A DNA stretch of 40,449 nt from assembly GCA_020443295.1 (NCBI GenBank), contig JAGRIJ010000044.1:1-40449 (forward strand), written 5' to 3'. Shown here one piece after another: positions 17,217 to 25,854 of this stretch. This DNA comes from Alphaproteobacteria bacterium (GTDB taxonomy: Bacteria > Pseudomonadota > Alphaproteobacteria > Micavibrionales > Micavibrionaceae). Below the pieces are notes generated by a model that was not told the DNA's origin, ran no database searches, and worked only from the letters and a program-made list of their open reading frames with translations. How positions within the stretch are numbered: position 1 is the stretch's first letter; every line of letters begins with the position of its first letter. Made by a program: the position numbers and the translations under genes.

Positions 17217-18356
17217 TTATTTCTCCTTCCCCGGCGGAACGATGTCCGGCTCTTCGGGTATGAATACCGGGGCGGGTGGCATGTCTGCCGGAAGAACGGG
17301 GGACGAGGCTATCACCGCATCGGGAATTTCCACCTCCACATTGTTTTTACCCGGCAACGCGTCGAAGGTGAGCAGCACTCCGGCCGTGAACACCACCCAT
17401 ATCAATGTAAAGGGTAAAAAGACTTTCCACCCCAGCCGCATCAGCTGGTCGTACCGGAACCGGGGCAAGGTTCCCCGTGCCCAAAGGAAAAAGAAGAGAA
17501 TAAGCGCCGTTTTCAACCCGAACCAGATAATCCCTGGAATAACCGCCAATACCGAGATTCCGAACGGCGGCAGCCATCCTCCGAGAAAGAGCGTTGTTGT
17601 AATCGCGCTCATCAGGATCATATTTGCATACTCACCAAGGAAGAAGAGCGCAAAAGTCATGGCAGAATATTCCACCATGAAACCGCCCGTGATTTCCGAC
17701 TCCCCCTCCGGCAGATCAAAGGGCGCGCGGTTTGTTTCAGCGAGAATAGATATCAGAAACACCACGAACATTGGAAACAGAAGCACATTCATCCAGAACG
17801 GACGCGGAGCCATCACAATTTCCTGCAAATTCAGAGAACCTGTGCACAGAAGCACGCAGACAATAATCAAGCCCATGGACACTTCGTAGGAAACCATCTG
17901 AGAGGCCGAGCGCAGTCCGCCCAAAAAAGCGTAACGCGAGTTGGACGCCCAGCCGGCCATAATCACGCCGTATACTCCCATCGAGGAGATCGCAAAAAGA
18001 TAGAGAACGCCTACATTAATATTGGCGATTACCCAGTTTTTGTTGAACGGAATAACAGCCCAGGCAATCAGCGAGAGGGCAAACAGCATCATCGGGGCCA
18101 TCAGGAATACGACGCGATGGGCCTGAGAGGGGATGATTGTTTCCTTGGAAAAAAGCTTGATCCCATCCGCAATAGGCTGCAGCAGACCGAAGGGTCCGAC
18201 GGTCATCGGCCCCTGCCTGCGCTGGATCGCGCCTAAAACTTTTCGTTCGGCATAGGTCAGATAGGCCACGGCCAATAAAACGACGACGACGACCAGCACG
18301 ATCCAAAGGACCGTCATTCCCAGCCATTGTGCGTAAAACATAAACGTATCGGACAT
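17217..18356 (-). CDS. nuoH: NADH-quinone oxidoreductase subunit H
   Basis: A 379-residue membrane subunit at the quinone site, with about eight helices. Diagnostic segments are [17 protein letters not shown] near the N-terminus, [15 protein letters not shown], and [17 protein letters not shown] with the conserved acidic residues. I chose ATG 18356 ([11 protein letters not shown]); the reading frame extends to TTG 18395, but that extension is polar and unlike the family. The last ~45 residues form a Pro/Val-rich tail ([18 protein letters not shown]) not seen in most NuoH, which end shortly after the last helix. nuoI follows 1 nt downstream. The upstream gene is an NlpC-like protein, not nuoG. 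Confidence 0.95.
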   Translation of the reverse strand: MSDTFMFYAQWLGMTVLWIVLVVVVVLLAVAYLTYAERKVLGAIQRRQGPMTVGPFGLLQPIADGIKLFSKETIIPSQAHRVVFLMAPMMLFALSLIAWAVIPFNKNWVIANINVGVLYLFAISSMGVYGVIMAGWASNSRYAFLGGLRSASQMVSYEVSMGLIIVCVLLCTGSLNLQEIVMAPRPFWMNVLLFPMFVVFLISILAETNRAPFDLPEGESEITGGFMVEYSAMTFALFFLGEYANMILMSAITTTLFLGGWLPPFGISVLAVIPGIIWFGLKTALILFFFLWARGTLPRFRYDQLMRLGWKVFLPFTLIWVVFTAGVLLTFDALPGKNNVEVEIPDAVIASSPVLPADMPPAPVFIPEEPDIVPPGKEK

Positions 18357-18415
18357 TTCTTGTTCCGGCTTTTCTTGGGCCGCTTGCCAGCCCAAAACTG
18401 CCTGCTTTTGAAGAA

Positions 18416-18444
18416 AAAGTAAAGGGCATAAGGAAGGAATTCAA
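18416..18444 (-). promoter_or_regulatory. Possible promoter for nuoHI
   Basis: On the minus strand TTGAAT (18444-18439), a 17-base spacer and TACTTT (18421-18416) resemble a weak sigma70 pair, about 60 bases before the nuoH ATG. The -10 matches only partly. A promoter is expected here because the upstream gene is unrelated to complex I. Confidence 0.25.
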
Positions 18445-18461
18445 TGTGTCCGCAGAGGTTC

Positions 18462-19421
18462 CTAGCCCTGAGGGGTGATCCTTTGCGCGGTCAGGGAGCT
18501 GTCTCTTGTGACCTCCACCGGTTCTGCGGCTGCGGTTACGGTTTCTGGCGCTCTCTGGGTTCCGTTGCGGTAGTTTTCTTCGGCGAGCCGGACCACATCG
18601 GTGGCATACAGATTGTATCCCCTGCTATGCGCGCGATCCAGCCACTCGCTCAGTTCAGTCGTGGTTACACCCGACCCGCTTTTGCTTTCCGCAAACATCA
18701 GTTTCCCGGTTTCAGAGTCGGCATAAACGATCCCGATATGGTTTATGCCGTGGGTACGGCCTGCATCCCAGCCCTTGTCCCCGGAGTCAATTCCCACGAT
18801 CATCCCTGCCTTCATCGCCGAGAGCGTGACCTCATCGCCCTGAAGCATGAAACCGGTTGCGTTGGAAACATTGCATACCTGTCCATCGGAATGTGTCGAG
18901 AAAATTGAACTCACATTCACATTTGAACCTGAACGCAAGGCTTCTATCTGGGAAACTGCGTTCCGGACGAATCCGCTGCAATCAACCGAGTCGCCCCCAT
19001 CCGCTTTGGCGCCAAACTCGTATTTTACACCGCGGCGAACCGAATCCTCGGCGTAACGTTCGATGCCTATGCTGACAGCCGTACGCAAAGTTGTCTCCGA
19101 ATATCTCCTGTCGGTCAGAAGCTCCGACTGGACGCCGTCCCTGATCAGGGGCGTGCCAGCCCCTCCGGTGCTTCTCGCAGGATGGGTTCTTATGTATTCG
19201 CTGGCATATTCAGGATGTTCGCTTTGAAATACCGGGTGCTGGACGATCTGTTCTTCGGTCAGGTCTTCAGCGATATTGAGTGTTTCCGATGAAGGGGTGA
19301 CGCCGACCTCATGATAGATGTGCTGGATCAGAAACAGAAGATTGAAAAACTCACTATTGCGGCGCGTTCGCTGAACGCCCGCCCTCACTTCTCTTTCATC
19401 TGTAGTATCGTTTTGCGCCAT
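18462..19421 (-). CDS. NlpC/P60-like cysteine peptidase family protein
   Basis: A 319-residue protein whose middle part resembles NlpC/P60 hydrolases: YEFGAKADGGDSVDCSGFVRNAV with candidate nucleophile Cys148, and INHIGIVYAD with candidate His228. Family members cut peptidoglycan stem peptides or related amide bonds. There is no signal peptide, so if it acts on cell wall it must be released otherwise; a cytoplasmic or secreted-effector role is possible. The N-terminal ~110 residues and the Thr/Ala/Glu-rich C-terminus are not recognised. ATG 19421 has a GGGGTGAG site upstream. It lies between the MazG-like gene and nuoH on the same strand. Confidence 0.7.
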   Translation of the reverse strand: MAQNDTTDEREVRAGVQRTRRNSEFFNLLFLIQHIYHEVGVTPSSETLNIAEDLTEEQIVQHPVFQSEHPEYASEYIRTHPARSTGGAGTPLIRDGVQSELLTDRRYSETTLRTAVSIGIERYAEDSVRRGVKYEFGAKADGGDSVDCSGFVRNAVSQIEALRSGSNVNVSSIFSTHSDGQVCNVSNATGFMLQGDEVTLSAMKAGMIVGIDSGDKGWDAGRTHGINHIGIVYADSETGKLMFAESKSGSGVTTTELSEWLDRAHSRGYNLYATDVVRLAEENYRNGTQRAPETVTAAAEPVEVTRDSSLTAQRITPQG

Positions 19422-19490
19422 CTAGTTGTCTCACCCCTGACAGCCCTGTCGATATTTGCGGCGTTTCTTTGGCTGCCTGTATTTTTATAC

Positions 19491-19505
19491 CCTGTTTATT
19501 ACAGG
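19491..19505. repeat. Small inverted repeat upstream of the NlpC-like gene
   Basis: CCTGT-TTATT-ACAGG is a perfect 5+5+5 inverted repeat about 70 bases upstream of the NlpC-like start, in the 177-base region that separates it from the MazG-like gene. The region is AT-rich and includes a TATAAA (minus strand) next to the repeat, but no matching -35. It may be part of a promoter or operator; chance occurrence is possible. Confidence 0.2.
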
Positions 19506-19598
19506 TTACTTTTCTTTTTCTACAGTTCTCATCATGCAATAAAATATGAAAAACTGCAACCGCGAGAATATTTTCTAATTATTTCAGTATATTGAGAT

Positions 19599-20015
19599 TT
19601 ATTCTGCTGCGTCGCATATATCGGAATCCAGGAATTTCCGAAGGTCGGGCTGATAAAAATTAGGGCCCTTGAGGATCTTACCATCGCTCTCCCGCACTAT
19701 GGGTTTGCCGTCTTCTCCCAACTTGCTCATGTTGGAACCATGGACTTCATTGAAGGCGATGTCCTTGAGATTATGCAGGCCAAAGGAGAGAAACGCACCA
19801 TCGAGGACATATTGAAGGTCAATCAAGGCATCGAGGGTTTCAAGAATATCACCGGCATCGAGAGCTTCTTTTAGTTCATCCAGCTCTTCGGCCAGAAGGT
19901 TAATCCGCAACGCATTTGTTTTCGGATCAGAGATATCGGGACGTGTCTTGACGGGAAGACCGTAAGTTTCGTGAAATTCCCGGACCTGTTCGATTGTCGA
20001 TCTGTTTTTTGCCAT
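19599..20015 (-). CDS. MazG-like / PRA-PH superfamily nucleotide pyrophosphohydrolase
   Basis: A 138-residue all-alpha NTP pyrophosphohydrolase. The helix-helix metal site is clear: EELDELKEAL with Glu43, Glu44 and Glu47, followed by DALIDLQYVLDG with Asp62 and Asp66. The C-terminal pattern HGSNMSKLGEDGKPI and KILKGPNFYQPDL is typical of the small MazG/HisE-like group that removes pyrophosphate from non-canonical or excess nucleotides. The exact substrate is unknown; dUTP or modified dNTPs are plausible from relatives. ATG 20015 has AAGGA with good spacing. A longer frame starting inside nuoG is not supported. It starts 10 nt after the nuoG stop, so it is probably cotranscribed with nuoG. Confidence 0.82.
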   Translation of the reverse strand: MAKNRSTIEQVREFHETYGLPVKTRPDISDPKTNALRINLLAEELDELKEALDAGDILETLDALIDLQYVLDGAFLSFGLHNLKDIAFNEVHGSNMSKLGEDGKPIVRESDGKILKGPNFYQPDLRKFLDSDICDAAE

Positions 20016-20025
20016 GGCGTTTTCC

Positions 20026-22089
20026 TTATTCTGCCGCTTCCGAGAGGTTGCTCTTGCGAATAAAAGCATCGACGCATTCATGCATGGTCCCGGAAGCCCG
20101 GCAGATTGCGTTGCTTAAATAATACTCCTCATTATAGGGTGCGAACGGGTCTTTCAAGATTTTCCCCTTTTCACCAAATTTCGTCCATTTGGCCGGGGCA
20201 ATCTCATCTATGTTCTTAAAGATTGACCATTCGGACTGTATGCGCTGGCGGAGTTCCTGAAGCGTATTGTAGGGCAACGCGACACCCAGTTCTTCCGACA
20301 GAGCGCGAAGAATCTTCCAGTCTTCCCGCGATTCTCCGGGCGGGTGAACGGCTCTCTTGCCTAACTGCGGACGACCCTCGGCGTTTACGTATATTCCGTC
20401 CTTTTCCGTATAGGCTGCGCCGGGAAGGACGAGGTCGGCCCGTTCAGCGCCATGATCGCCGTGATGGCCCTGATAAATTACGAAGGTCTTCCAGCCGATA
20501 TTCACGCGGGCATTGAATTCATCGCAGCCCAGAAGATAGAGCGCCTTGATCGTGCCGTCCTTGGTGCCTGCGATGATATTGCGGAAATCGTGGCCGTTCT
20601 TTTGGGGAACGAAACCGATTTCAAGAGCGCCGACGCGGGAAGCGGCGTGATGGAGGATGTTGAACCCGTTCCAGTCTTTCGTGACGATGCCCAATTTTTC
20701 AGCGGCGTCGTATAAGGACTGGTGGAGCGCCATGCCATCGTCGCGGCGGAAAACCCCTGCTCCCACGATCATCATGGGTTTTTGCGCGGGAAGCTTTCCG
20801 GCAAATTCCTTGGCGAATTGCTCAATATCCTTCGGGCCGGTGCCGTAATGATCGTAAGGATATGTGAGGTCGGAGGCCTGCCCGATCATCACGACCTTCA
20901 CCCTGCGCTCCAGCCAGGCGCGGCGGATGCGGGCATTGACCATTGTAGCTTCATAGCGCGGATTGGTGCCGATAAGAATGATCAGGTCGGCTTCGTCGAT
21001 CCCTGCGATCGTCGAGTTGAACAGATAGCCCGCGCGGTTTGTCACATCAAAATGTGCGTTGTCCGTACGGCAATCGAGATGCGGGCTTCCCAGATTTTTC
21101 ATGAGGTCCTTGAGGGCCACCATGGATTCGACATCGGCCATATCTCCGGCCAGAGCAGCGATATTCTCACCCTTCAGCCCTTCGAGCTTTTCTCGGATCC
21201 TGACAAAGGCTTCGGGCCACGAAGCCTCATACAGCTTGCCGGAACTTTCGCTGCGGATATACGGACGGTCGAGCCGTTTGCGTCCCAACCCGTCATAGGA
21301 AAAGCGGGTTTTATCGCTGATCCATTCTTCGTTGATGTCCTCGTTCAGGCGGGGAAGAATCCTCATGACTTCGCGGCCCCGCGAATCCACGCGAATGTTC
21401 GAGCCGAGCGCATCGTGAACGTCCACGCTTTCGGTTTTTCTGAGTTCCCACGAGCGGGCCTTGAAGGCGTAAGGTTTGGACGTGAGAGCGCCGACCGGAC
21501 AAATGTCGATCAGGTTTCCCGACAGCTCGGTTTGCACCAGCTCCTCGATAAAGGTTCCGATCTCCGCATCCTCGCCGCGGTTGAGCTGGCCGAGTACCGG
21601 CGTACCCGCAACTTCTTCGGCAAAACGGACACAGCGCGTGCAGTTAATGCAACGGGTCATGACCGTTTTTATGAGGGGGCCCAGTTCCTTATCTGTGACG
21701 GCACGCTTGTTTTCGTGAAAGCGCGAACGGTCAAAGCCGTAAGCCATCGCCTGATCCTGAAGATCGCATTCCCCGCCCTGATCGCAGATCGGGCAGTCGA
21801 GCGGGTGGTTGATGAGCAGCATTTCCATGACGCCCTTGCGCGCCTTTTTGACGACATCGGTGTCGGTGCGCACGATCATGCCGTCGCCGCAGGCCATGGC
21901 ACAGGAAGCGACCGGCTTGGGCGGACCGCCTTCCACCTGGACCAGACACATCCGGCAGTTTGCGGGGACGGAGAGCTTATCGTGATAGCAAAAACGCGGA
22001 ACTTCAATTCCCAACTGCTCGGCGGCCTGCAGGATACTGGTTCCCGGCGCGACCTCTATTTCCATTCCGTTTATTGTGACTTTGGGCAT
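20026..22089 (-). CDS. nuoG: NADH-quinone oxidoreductase subunit G
   Basis: A 687-residue iron-sulfur subunit of the peripheral arm. Seen: an N-terminal 2Fe-2S ferredoxin domain (RFCYHDKLSVPANCRMC), CPICDQGGECDLQDQAM with the His/Cys and 4Fe-4S ligands, RCINCTRCVRF, and a molybdopterin-oxidoreductase-like C-terminal domain, as in other alphaproteobacterial NuoG of about 690 residues. It is preceded by a TIMP/NTR-like gene 3 nt upstream and followed by the MazG-like gene. It is therefore detached from both nuoF (9.4 kb away) and nuoH. Confidence 0.96.
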   Translation of the reverse strand: MPKVTINGMEIEVAPGTSILQAAEQLGIEVPRFCYHDKLSVPANCRMCLVQVEGGPPKPVASCAMACGDGMIVRTDTDVVKKARKGVMEMLLINHPLDCPICDQGGECDLQDQAMAYGFDRSRFHENKRAVTDKELGPLIKTVMTRCINCTRCVRFAEEVAGTPVLGQLNRGEDAEIGTFIEELVQTELSGNLIDICPVGALTSKPYAFKARSWELRKTESVDVHDALGSNIRVDSRGREVMRILPRLNEDINEEWISDKTRFSYDGLGRKRLDRPYIRSESSGKLYEASWPEAFVRIREKLEGLKGENIAALAGDMADVESMVALKDLMKNLGSPHLDCRTDNAHFDVTNRAGYLFNSTIAGIDEADLIILIGTNPRYEATMVNARIRRAWLERRVKVVMIGQASDLTYPYDHYGTGPKDIEQFAKEFAGKLPAQKPMMIVGAGVFRRDDGMALHQSLYDAAEKLGIVTKDWNGFNILHHAASRVGALEIGFVPQKNGHDFRNIIAGTKDGTIKALYLLGCDEFNARVNIGWKTFVIYQGHHGDHGAERADLVLPGAAYTEKDGIYVNAEGRPQLGKRAVHPPGESREDWKILRALSEELGVALPYNTLQELRQRIQSEWSIFKNIDEIAPAKWTKFGEKGKILKDPFAPYNEEYYLSNAICRASGTMHECVDAFIRKSNLSEAAE

Positions 22090-22092
22090 ATT

Positions 22093-22836
22093 TTATCCGC
22101 CTGTTCTGTCTACCTTTAAAACTTTTCCAGACCATTTGTGAATTTTAACCTGAGGGGACCTATTTTCACATGAGTCCTTCTGCGTGTCGCATTTCGAAGT
22201 CCCCATAATATGCCATACTTCCTCTTCGTAGTCAGAGCCTTCTTCTTTTTCCTTCGTTAACACCGCTTTATAAGGAGCGTTGCCCGATACGGCCTCTTTA
22301 CCGAACACCGGTACCATCGCCCTGTATGCCAAATATATTGCGGTTTCTTCATCAGGAACAGCGCCTTTCGGGATGCCCTTGTGATCGGGATCCAGCATTT
22401 GCCGCAGGAGAATGACGCGGTACAGGTTGGTTTCGGCCTTTGTCTGGTCCTCTACCTGCCATATGGGGATCGTTCCGCCCGTGTGCGAAACCTTTTCGCC
22501 TTCGTTCATAAAGATCAGAAGTTTGCTGCCCTTTTCCTGTTTATCAAACCCGCACCAATCCGTATCAAAGACAACGTCCATGGTGTCGCTCAATTCGTTT
22601 TTATCGTCAAAGCCCTTGAAGGCTTCATTGACTTTAACTTTGTAGCCACCCTTTTCATCGGGCCCTTGTGCGACCGTTCCGACAAACACCTTGCTGTGTT
22701 CGTTGTAATAATCGTAGGTGCTTTTAGGCGCGAAACTGCACGCCTGGGCCGCTCCGGAACTTATTAACGGCGCTATGGTCAGTGGCATTATCAAGATTAT
22801 TTTACGAATTATCCCGATTTTGCGAAGTGTTGGCAT
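22093..22836 (-). CDS. Secreted TIMP/NTR-like protein with NTF2-like C-terminus
   Basis: A 247-residue exported protein. Signal peptide: basic start, hydrophobic core, likely cleavage AAQA before Cys33, so the mature protein begins with Cys as TIMP/netrin-like domains do. The first domain (about 33-150) has the NTR pattern: an early Cys, HSKVFVGTVAQG, YKVKVNEAFKG, a central TDWCGF and GSKLLIF. The second part (about 160-247) has the pattern AIYLAYRAMVPVFGKEAV, PYKAVL, EEVWHIMGT and KIHKWSGKVLKV, which resembles the NTF2-fold immunity-like family (PF15631 type). Both assignments come from pattern recognition. It lies 3 nt before nuoG and is divergent from purL. The role is unknown. Confidence 0.65.
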   Translation of the reverse strand: MPTLRKIGIIRKIILIMPLTIAPLISSGAAQACSFAPKSTYDYYNEHSKVFVGTVAQGPDEKGGYKVKVNEAFKGFDDKNELSDTMDVVFDTDWCGFDKQEKGSKLLIFMNEGEKVSHTGGTIPIWQVEDQTKAETNLYRVILLRQMLDPDHKGIPKGAVPDEETAIYLAYRAMVPVFGKEAVSGNAPYKAVLTKEKEEGSDYEEEVWHIMGTSKCDTQKDSCENRSPQVKIHKWSGKVLKVDRTGG

Positions 22837-22860
22837 CGGCTTAAAATTTCCAGATGAATA

Positions 22861-22889
22861 TTGAAAAGTGCCTCGGAGTACTATTTAAT
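22861..22889 (+). promoter_or_regulatory. Sigma70-like promoter for purL
   Basis: TTGAAA (22861-22866), a 17-base spacer and TTTAAT (22884-22889) form a good -35/-10 pair with five of six consensus bases each. The expected start is near 22896, giving a leader of about 46 bases before ATG 22942. A transcript starting there cannot contain the upstream in-frame TTG at 22861, which supports the ATG as the purL start. I see no obvious purine riboswitch in so short a leader. Confidence 0.6.
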
Positions 22890-22941
22890 CTGCGCGGTAC
22901 GGAAGATCAACAGTTACTTGGCACAGGCCTTTCCGCGTTTT

Positions 22942-25854
22942 ATGGCATATCGCATCGAAGTCCTAGGGCATGAAGAAGACGGGCGGAGCATCAGAATCCG
23001 CAAGGCCCTTGGCGGCAAGGGTCAGGACGTGGGGGTCAGGATTGTTGACGTCTATACCTCCGAACATCCCTATGCTCAGACTGATGCTTTTGCCGGTGCG
23101 CTTGCGAACCCGGTGGTTCAGACCGTCAACTCAGATTTTGAGGATTTCGACTGGGCGCTGGAAATCGGCTTTCTTCCGGGCGTTACGGATAATGTCGGGC
23201 ATACCGCCAGCGAATTGCTGCAAATCGGCGCGGCGAACGAGAATAAAGAGGATGCCGCCTGTTACTCCTCGCGCCTGTACCTGATAAAAGGCGCGTTTCA
23301 GAAAGAGGACATCGAGGCGCTGGCCGGGGAGTTGTCAAACCGCCTCATTCAGAGAGCCACCATCAAAAGCGCTTCTGAGTATAAGCGTGACGGCGGCATG
23401 GGTGCCGTGGTGCCGAAAGTGCATCTGGACAATAAAGGCGTTGTTGCCGATGAGGTCGATCTTTCGGTCAGCGAAGCCGAGCTGGAGACAATCGGGAAAC
23501 AGGGAATCGCCAATGCGGACGGATCGCGGCGCGGGCCCCTTGGGCTTTCCCTTCTTTACCTGCAGGCGATCCGCGATTATTTCAAAAAAGAGGGCCGGAA
23601 CGCCAAGGATATTGAACTGGAAACCCTTGCGCAAACATGGTCGGAACATTGCAAGCATACGATTTTCGCCTCGCCGATCGATGATGTGAAGGACGGTCTC
23701 TACCGCCATTATATCAAGAGAGCAACACAGGAAATCCGCGAGAAGCGCGGCAAAGACGATATCTGCGTGTCGGTCTTTTCCGATAATGCGGGGGGCATTG
23801 TTTTCGATGAGGATTACCTGATCTGCGATAAGGTGGAGACGCATAACTCCCCTTCCGCGCTTGATCCGTTCGGCGGGGCGATTACCGGGATTGTCGGCGT
23901 GAACCGCGATTGCATGGGATTCGGGCTTGGCGCGAAGCCGGTGATTAACCGCTACGGGTTCTGCTTTGCCGACCCGCGGAAAAATCCGGGTTATTCGCGC
24001 GATCCGAACGGCCATGATCCCATGCTTTCGCCCGCGCAGATTTTGAACGGAGTTGTGGCCGGGGTTGAGTCGGGCGGGAACTGTTCGGGTATCCCTACCC
24101 CGCAAGGGTTTGTTTATTTCGATGACCGCTTTGCCGGGAAGCCGCTGGTTTTTGTCGGCACGATCGGGCTGATCCCGCGCAGCATCAACGGCAAGCCCGC
24201 GCATATCAAGAAAGCAAGGCCTGGCGATAAAATCGTTATGGCCGGAGGAAGAGTCGGGCGTGACGGGATTCACGGAGCGACGTTTTCTTCCGTGGCTCTG
24301 GACGAGGGTTCGCCCGCGACGGCCGTGCAGATCGGCGATCCGATTACGCAGAAGAAGATGTCGGACGCCATCGTGAAAGAGATACGCGAAAAGGGCTGGT
24401 ATACGGCGATTACGGATAACGGCGCGGGGGGGGTGTCCTCATCCGTCGGGGAAATGGCCGGGCAGTCGGGCGGGTTTCATGTCGAGTTGGAGAGCGTTCC
24501 CCTGAAATATCCCGGTATGGCGCCCTGGGAAATCTGGATTTCCGAGTCGCAGGAGCGGATGACGCTGGCCGTACCGCCGGAGCATACGGAGGAGCTTATT
24601 GCCTTTTTGGCCAAGCGCGGAGTAGAGGCCACGGTGATTGGCACTTACACGGATTCAGGCCGGGCTCATGTGACATGGCATGGCGAAACGATTATGGACC
24701 TCTCTATGGATTTCCTGCATGACGGAATCCCGGAAACGCCTCTCAAGACGACCTTTAAACATGGAGGAATAAAAGAGCCTCACGTTGCGGATAAAGAGGA
24801 TTACGGTTCCGACCTGCTGGCCATGATGGGGCGGCTGAATATCTGCTCGAAGGAATTTATCGCTACGCAATACGACCATGAGGTTCAGGCCGGATCGGTT
24901 CTCAAACCCCTGCAAGGGCCGGGGCGGGTTTACGCTGAAACAAGCATTACCAAACCCGTTCTGAGTTCGCCTAAAGGCGTTATTCTTTCGCAGGCCCTCT
25001 TCCCCCGTTACAGCGATATCGACACCGCAGCCATGGCAGCGGCGGGACTGGATATGGCGGTACGCAACATTGTCGCAGCCGGTGGGGATATACGGCATAC
25101 CGCGCTCCTGGATAATTTCTGCTGGTGTTCCTCCGACGAGCCGGAGCGGCTCGGGCAACTTAAGCGGGCGGTGGAGGCGATCTACGATCTGGCCGTGAAA
25201 TATGAAACGCCGTTCATTTCCGGCAAAGACAGCATGTTCAATGACTTCAAGGGCTATGATGCTGCCGGCAAGCCCGTTAAAGTCTCGGTTCCCCCTACCC
25301 TGCTGATCTCCAGCATCGGGGTTATTCACGACATCCGCAATTCGATCTCGCTTGCGCCCAAGGCTGCGGGCGATCTTGTCTATCTGCTTGGCTCCACCGG
25401 AGACGAGCTCGGCGGCTCGGAATATTATGATTATCTGGGGCATCTGGGATCCCATGTCCCCGAAACAGACGGTCATCAGAATCTCAGACTTTACAAGCTT
25501 TATGCCCGCGCGACGCGCGACCGCCTGATCGCTTCGGCGCTGCCTGTGGGGCTGGGCGGGCTGGCTGTTACGCTGGCGAAGATGGCTGTTGCCGGGCAAA
25601 CGGGGATGGATATCGATCTCTCCGCTTTGAATTTAAGCAAACAGGCCGTTCTGTTTTCCGAAAGCACCGGGCGGATTGTCGTAACCGTAGCGCCCCAGAA
25701 CCGCAAGGAATTTGAACGCAATTTCAAAGGTTACGAGTATTGCCTCCCTATCGGTAGTGTCGCCTTTAGCGAAAACATGACTATCCGCGACACCCTGAAA
25801 GTCAAAGTCGCGGATATTGAAGAGGCGTACAAAGCGCCGCTGCGGGGGTATTGA
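22942..25854 (+). CDS. purL: FGAM synthase subunit PurL, long form with PurS-like N-terminus
   Basis: A 970-residue phosphoribosylformylglycinamidine synthase, the ATP-dependent fourth step of purine synthesis. The N-terminal ~150 residues include a PurS-like region (DWALEIGFLPGVTDNVGHTASE) and a second similar segment; most alphaproteobacteria encode PurS separately and have a PurL of about 730-740 residues. Then come the AIR-synthase-like halves: ETLAQTWSEHCKHTIFASP with the catalytic His, VETHNSPSALDPFGGAITGIVGVNRD, GVSSSVGEMAGQSGG, and the second half from about residue 680 with PFISGKDSMFND. There is no glutaminase domain, which is supplied by PurQ. The start ATG gives MAYRIEV. PurQ overlaps the stop (TGATG). 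Confidence 0.92.
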   Translation: MAYRIEVLGHEEDGRSIRIRKALGGKGQDVGVRIVDVYTSEHPYAQTDAFAGALANPVVQTVNSDFEDFDWALEIGFLPGVTDNVGHTASELLQIGAANENKEDAACYSSRLYLIKGAFQKEDIEALAGELSNRLIQRATIKSASEYKRDGGMGAVVPKVHLDNKGVVADEVDLSVSEAELETIGKQGIANADGSRRGPLGLSLLYLQAIRDYFKKEGRNAKDIELETLAQTWSEHCKHTIFASPIDDVKDGLYRHYIKRATQEIREKRGKDDICVSVFSDNAGGIVFDEDYLICDKVETHNSPSALDPFGGAITGIVGVNRDCMGFGLGAKPVINRYGFCFADPRKNPGYSRDPNGHDPMLSPAQILNGVVAGVESGGNCSGIPTPQGFVYFDDRFAGKPLVFVGTIGLIPRSINGKPAHIKKARPGDKIVMAGGRVGRDGIHGATFSSVALDEGSPATAVQIGDPITQKKMSDAIVKEIREKGWYTAITDNGAGGVSSSVGEMAGQSGGFHVELESVPLKYPGMAPWEIWISESQERMTLAVPPEHTEELIAFLAKRGVEATVIGTYTDSGRAHVTWHGETIMDLSMDFLHDGIPETPLKTTFKHGGIKEPHVADKEDYGSDLLAMMGRLNICSKEFIATQYDHEVQAGSVLKPLQGPGRVYAETSITKPVLSSPKGVILSQALFPRYSDIDTAAMAAAGLDMAVRNIVAAGGDIRHTALLDNFCWCSSDEPERLGQLKRAVEAIYDLAVKYETPFISGKDSMFNDFKGYDAAGKPVKVSVPPTLLISSIGVIHDIRNSISLAPKAAGDLVYLLGSTGDELGGSEYYDYLGHLGSHVPETDGHQNLRLYKLYARATRDRLIASALPVGLGGLAVTLAKMAVAGQTGMDIDLSALNLSKQAVLFSESTGRIVVTVAPQNRKEFERNFKGYEYCLPIGSVAFSENMTIRDTLKVKVADIEEAYKAPLRGY

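Noticed and set aside
18357..18395. N-terminal extension of NuoH from TTG
   Set aside because: Polar residues not found in NuoH; ATG 18356 gives the family N-terminus.
20722..22119. Open frame of 465 codons on the plus strand opposite nuoG
   Set aside because: It is antisense to a well-supported nuoG with all iron-sulfur motifs. The translated product is Arg/His/Gly-rich with no recognisable domain, typical of an antisense shadow in GC-rich codons.
22093..22836. Lipoprotein signal (lipobox) before Cys33
   Set aside because: The residues before Cys are AAQA, without the Leu/Val/Ile expected at -3; ordinary signal cleavage leaving an N-terminal Cys fits better.
22861..22941. Upstream extension of PurL from TTG 22861
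   Set aside because: The TTG coincides with the -35 of a good promoter, and the added residues do not resemble PurL.
23335..24273. Open frame of 312 codons opposite purL
   Set aside because: Antisense to the conserved PurL core; composition typical of a shadow.
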